From JBBKWH01 sp037968855 (GTDB lineage Bacteria; Pseudomonadota; Gammaproteobacteria; Pseudomonadales; Moraxellaceae), in NCBI GenBank assembly GCA_037968855.1, contig JBBKWH010000017.1, positions 1 through 19,813 on the forward strand: 19,813 nucleotides of DNA, written 5' to 3'. The position numbers were made by a program, and so were the translations under genes. Every line of letters starts with the position of its first letter. Position 1 is the first letter of the stretch. Below the pieces are notes generated by a model, which was given only the letters and a program-made list of their open reading frames with translations, was not told the origin of the DNA and did not search any database. Of this stretch, positions 17,322 through 19,813 are shown one piece after another.

Positions 17322-19813
17322 TTAGCTGCTCAAGGCTTCTCCTGTATGGGGGGAGGCTGTTGATCGGTTGCTGCGTTGATTTCGTTGCTGATACTGTACC
17401 TGCAATGTACTTTTGCCAAACTGATCACGCAATGCGCGTAGTAGATCATCCTCTGGCCGAACCTGCCATGCTTCACCAAGCTCTAATTGTAGGTCAGCAT
17501 AGTGGTGATTGAGGCGAATCACGAGGGGAACGCGACGTGTCTCACCGGCACAAAATGGTTTAAGAATATGCTCAAGTTGCTGGCCCAATGCTGGGGTGGC
17601 GATGCTATTGGGCAGGGTTAAACAAATGGCATTGACTCGCTTGGCACGGATTTCATTCATGCCAAAGGCTTTGCTCAGTCTGCCCATTGGTCGGTCATAG
17701 CCATCACGCTCCATGACTTCGCCTTCAATCACCACGATCTGATCTGGCTTTAGTAGCTCTTTGTATCGATTAAATTTTTCTGCACCGCAACTGACCTCTA
17801 GCCGTGCTGTCCCATCATCAAGCATGATCACCACACGGTTGCTAAAGTTCATCACGTCCATGACTAGACCAGCAAAAACGGTGGTGCTGCCGCGCCGTGT
17901 ACTCGACACTGCATTCAGTCGATTGGGGATTAAGCGCTTTAATTCGTCTTGATACACATCAATGGGATGGCCGGTCAAATATAGGCCAAGCGTGTCTTTT
18001 TCACCTTTGAGTCGAACCTCATCACTCCAGGCCAACGGCTTGGCCGCTGTGGGCTTGCGCTGGACTTCTTCGACATCGCCAAACAAATCAAAAATACCGC
18101 TTTCGCGGTTTTGTCGCGCTTGATCTGCGGCTTGCACGGCCTCAGGCAGTTGTGCCATTAGACTGGCGCGTTCTAGGCCAAAGCAGTCCATCGCTCCGGC
18201 GCGAATCAGGGCTTCTAGCGTGCGTTTGCTGGCTTTTTTGAGGTCAATCCGGTGACAAAAATCAAACAGGTCTTTAAACGTACCTGCGTTTTTTCGAGCA
18301 TCCATGATCGACAACACCGCTGCTTCGCCCACGCCTTTGACTGCACCTAAGCCATAAATGATGGTTTTGGGGTCGGAGGCACGGAAGCGAAAATTGGAGC
18401 GATTGACACAAGGCGGCAAGATCGACAGGCCCAAACCACGGCAGTCATCAATGATAAACACCACGTTGTCGGTGTTTTGCATCTCGGAGGTCAGCACTGC
18501 ACCCATAAATTCGGCAGGGTAGTGGGTCTTTAGCCAAGCGGTGTGATAAGCCACCACGCCATAGGCGGCAGAGTGCGATTTGTTAAAGCCATAACCAGCA
18601 AATTTTTCCATCAAGTCAAAGATGCCGCCTGAGACTTTGGGTTCGATGCCGCGATTGGTCGCACCAGTAACAAAGATCTCGCGTTGTTTGGCCATTTCTT
18701 CGGGTTTTTTCTTACCCATAGCACGGCGCAGCATGTCCGCACCGCCTAGCGTATAACCAGCCAACACCTGCGAAATCTGCATGACCTGTTCTTGGTAGAC
18801 AATAACGCCGTAGGTATTGCCCAAAATGCCTTCTAGGTCAGGATGGTCATAAATGACTTCTTCGACGCCATGTTTGCGGTTGATATACATATCGACCATG
18901 CCTGCATCCAGCGGGCCGGGTCGATACAGCGCACACATGGCGATCACGTCTTCGATGTTGGATGGTTTGAGCTTGCCGAGGTATTTTTTCATTCCCGAGC
19001 TTTCAAGCTGGAACACGGCGGTGGTTTTGGTCTCTTGCAGCAGTTGATAGGTTGGTTTGTCGTCTAGGGGCAATTTTTCTAAAATCAGCGCATCTTGTCC
19101 TTCGGTTTTACGTCGTGCATTGATGGCATCCATCGCCCAGTCAATCACGGTCAGATTGCGTAGGCCCAAAAAGTCAAACTTGACCAAGCCAATCGCTTCA
19201 ACATCGTCTTTATCAAACTGGCTGACGCGTGCGCCGTCTTCGTCGCAGTACACCGCCGAAAAGTCGGTGATTTTACCCGGTGCGATGAGTACGCCACCGG
19301 CGTGTTTGCCGACGTTACGGGTGATGCCTTCCAGCTTAATCGCCATTTCCCAGATTTCGGCGGCATCTTCTTGATCAGTGTTGGCGGGATTGGTGATGAT
19401 GTCTTTGAGTTGTGGCTCTTGCTCCAGCGCTTCAAGCAATGAAATACCCGGTGTTTTGGGGATCAGTTTGGAAATGCGATCTGCTAAACCATACGATTTG
19501 CTTTGTACTCGCGCCACGTCGCGCACCACCGCTTTGGCCGCCATGGTACCAAAAGTAATAATCTGCGAGACCGCTTCACGGCCATAGCTTTGCGCCACAT
19601 ACTCGATCACCCGATCACGACCGGCAATACAAAAATCCACGTCAAAATCGGGCATCGATACCCGTTCAGGATTCAAAAAACGTTCAAACAGGAGATCATA
19701 GGCCAACGGGTCAAGATCGGTAATCTTCAGGCTATACGCCACCAACGAACCTGCACCCGACCCACGACCCGGCCCGACAGGGACACCATTGGCTTTGGCC
19801 CACTGAATAAAAT
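17322..19813 (-). CDS. dnaE: DNA polymerase III alpha subunit, C-terminal part
   Basis: Catalytic subunit of the replicative polymerase. The gene runs off the window end; the frame is open to 19813 (FIQWAKANGVPVGPGRGSGAGSLVAY) and the GTG at 19745 is not a start. About 829 residues of the usual 1160-1190 are present, without the N-terminal PHP domain. Seen in order: GPGRGSGAGS, PDFDVDFC with the catalytic aspartate pair, the palm/finger segments (KFDFLGLRNLTVI, ALYRPGPLD, YGVIVYQEQVM, FAGYGFNKSHSAAYG), the helix-hairpin-helix part (LEALIRAGAMD), a clamp-binding pentapeptide IFDLF (18081-18095), the OB fold (VFAGLVMDVMNF) and a tau-binding tail ending in a basic, serine-rich stretch. Identification is secure. 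Confidence 0.98.
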   Translation of the reverse strand, partial: FIQWAKANGVPVGPGRGSGAGSLVAYSLKITDLDPLAYDLLFERFLNPERVSMPDFDVDFCIAGRDRVIEYVAQSYGREAVSQIITFGTMAAKAVVRDVARVQSKSYGLADRISKLIPKTPGISLLEALEQEPQLKDIITNPANTDQEDAAEIWEMAIKLEGITRNVGKHAGGVLIAPGKITDFSAVYCDEDGARVSQFDKDDVEAIGLVKFDFLGLRNLTVIDWAMDAINARRKTEGQDALILEKLPLDDKPTYQLLQETKTTAVFQLESSGMKKYLGKLKPSNIEDVIAMCALYRPGPLDAGMVDMYINRKHGVEEVIYDHPDLEGILGNTYGVIVYQEQVMQISQVLAGYTLGGADMLRRAMGKKKPEEMAKQREIFVTGATNRGIEPKVSGGIFDLMEKFAGYGFNKSHSAAYGVVAYHTAWLKTHYPAEFMGAVLTSEMQNTDNVVFIIDDCRGLGLSILPPCVNRSNFRFRASDPKTIIYGLGAVKGVGEAAVLSIMDARKNAGTFKDLFDFCHRIDLKKASKRTLEALIRAGAMDCFGLERASLMAQLPEAVQAADQARQNRESGIFDLFGDVEEVQRKPTAAKPLAWSDEVRLKGEKDTLGLYLTGHPIDVYQDELKRLIPNRLNAVSSTRRGSTTVFAGLVMDVMNFSNRVVIMLDDGTARLEVSCGAEKFNRYKELLKPDQIVVIEGEVMERDGYDRPMGRLSKAFGMNEIRAKRVNAICLTLPNSIATPALGQQLEHILKPFCAGETRRVPLVIRLNHHYADLQLELGEAWQVRPEDDLLRALRDQFGKSTLQVQYQQRNQRSNRSTASPHTGEALSS

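Overview
The window is 19.8 kb of dense bacterial chromosome of roughly balanced base composition, almost entirely coding, with no rRNA, tRNA, insertion sequence, prophage or CRISPR array visible. Lipid A/KDO genes (kdsA, lpxB), the MEP isoprenoid genes ispD and ispF, ftsB and outer-membrane-type lipoprotein signals mark a Gram-negative. The kdsA-eno-ftsB-ispD order, the lpxB-rnhB pair standing apart from lpxA/fabZ, and the trmJ-cysE pair point to a gammaproteobacterium, most likely in or near Moraxellaceae (Acinetobacter relatives). This placement rests on remembered gene order and protein similarity, not on a search.

Layout. 1-2989 (+): the end of kdsA with a textbook terminator, a promoter, then the tight run eno-ftsB-ispD. 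2990-3651: an island-like break holding a 13-bp perfect inverted repeat and one AT-rich minus-strand gene for an unrecognised two-helix membrane protein. 3652-4541 (+): a GFA/CENP-V-type zinc protein coupled by a 4-bp overlap to ispF. 4545-9296 (-): a StbDE/RelE-type toxin-antitoxin pair, a tyrosine-phosphatase-like protein with an altered P-loop, a secreted double SRPBCC protein, an AroF-type DAHP synthase and a TauE/SafE-type permease. 9297-9570: a 270-bp divergent control region rich in palindromes and phased repeats. 9571-11489 (+): lpxB and rnhB, overlapping. 11497-19813 (-): a large lipoprotein with an alpha/beta-hydrolase domain, a secreted Ala/Thr-rich TPR protein, then cysE, trmJ, an orphan Hpt protein and the 3' two thirds of dnaE.

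How the genes work together. kdsA and lpxB act in lipopolysaccharide synthesis, ispD and ispF bracket the CDP-ME to MEcPP steps of isoprenoid synthesis, ftsB acts at the divisome, aroF opens the aromatic pathway, and cysE commits serine to cysteine. The permease next to these genes may export a sulfur or organic anion, but its substrate cannot be read from sequence. Hpt-trmJ-cysE appear to be read from one good sigma70-type promoter between dnaE and hpt.

No large novel multi-gene system is evident; most of the window is housekeeping. The points most worth following are small: a clamp-binding-like pentapeptide on an N-terminal extension of RNase HII, the hairpin plus AT-rich gene that breaks ispD from ispF, a CX4R rather than CX5R signature in the phosphatase-like protein, a cysteine-only C-terminal tail on serine acetyltransferase, and three AGCAT motifs spaced by two helical turns in the permease/lpxB divergent region.
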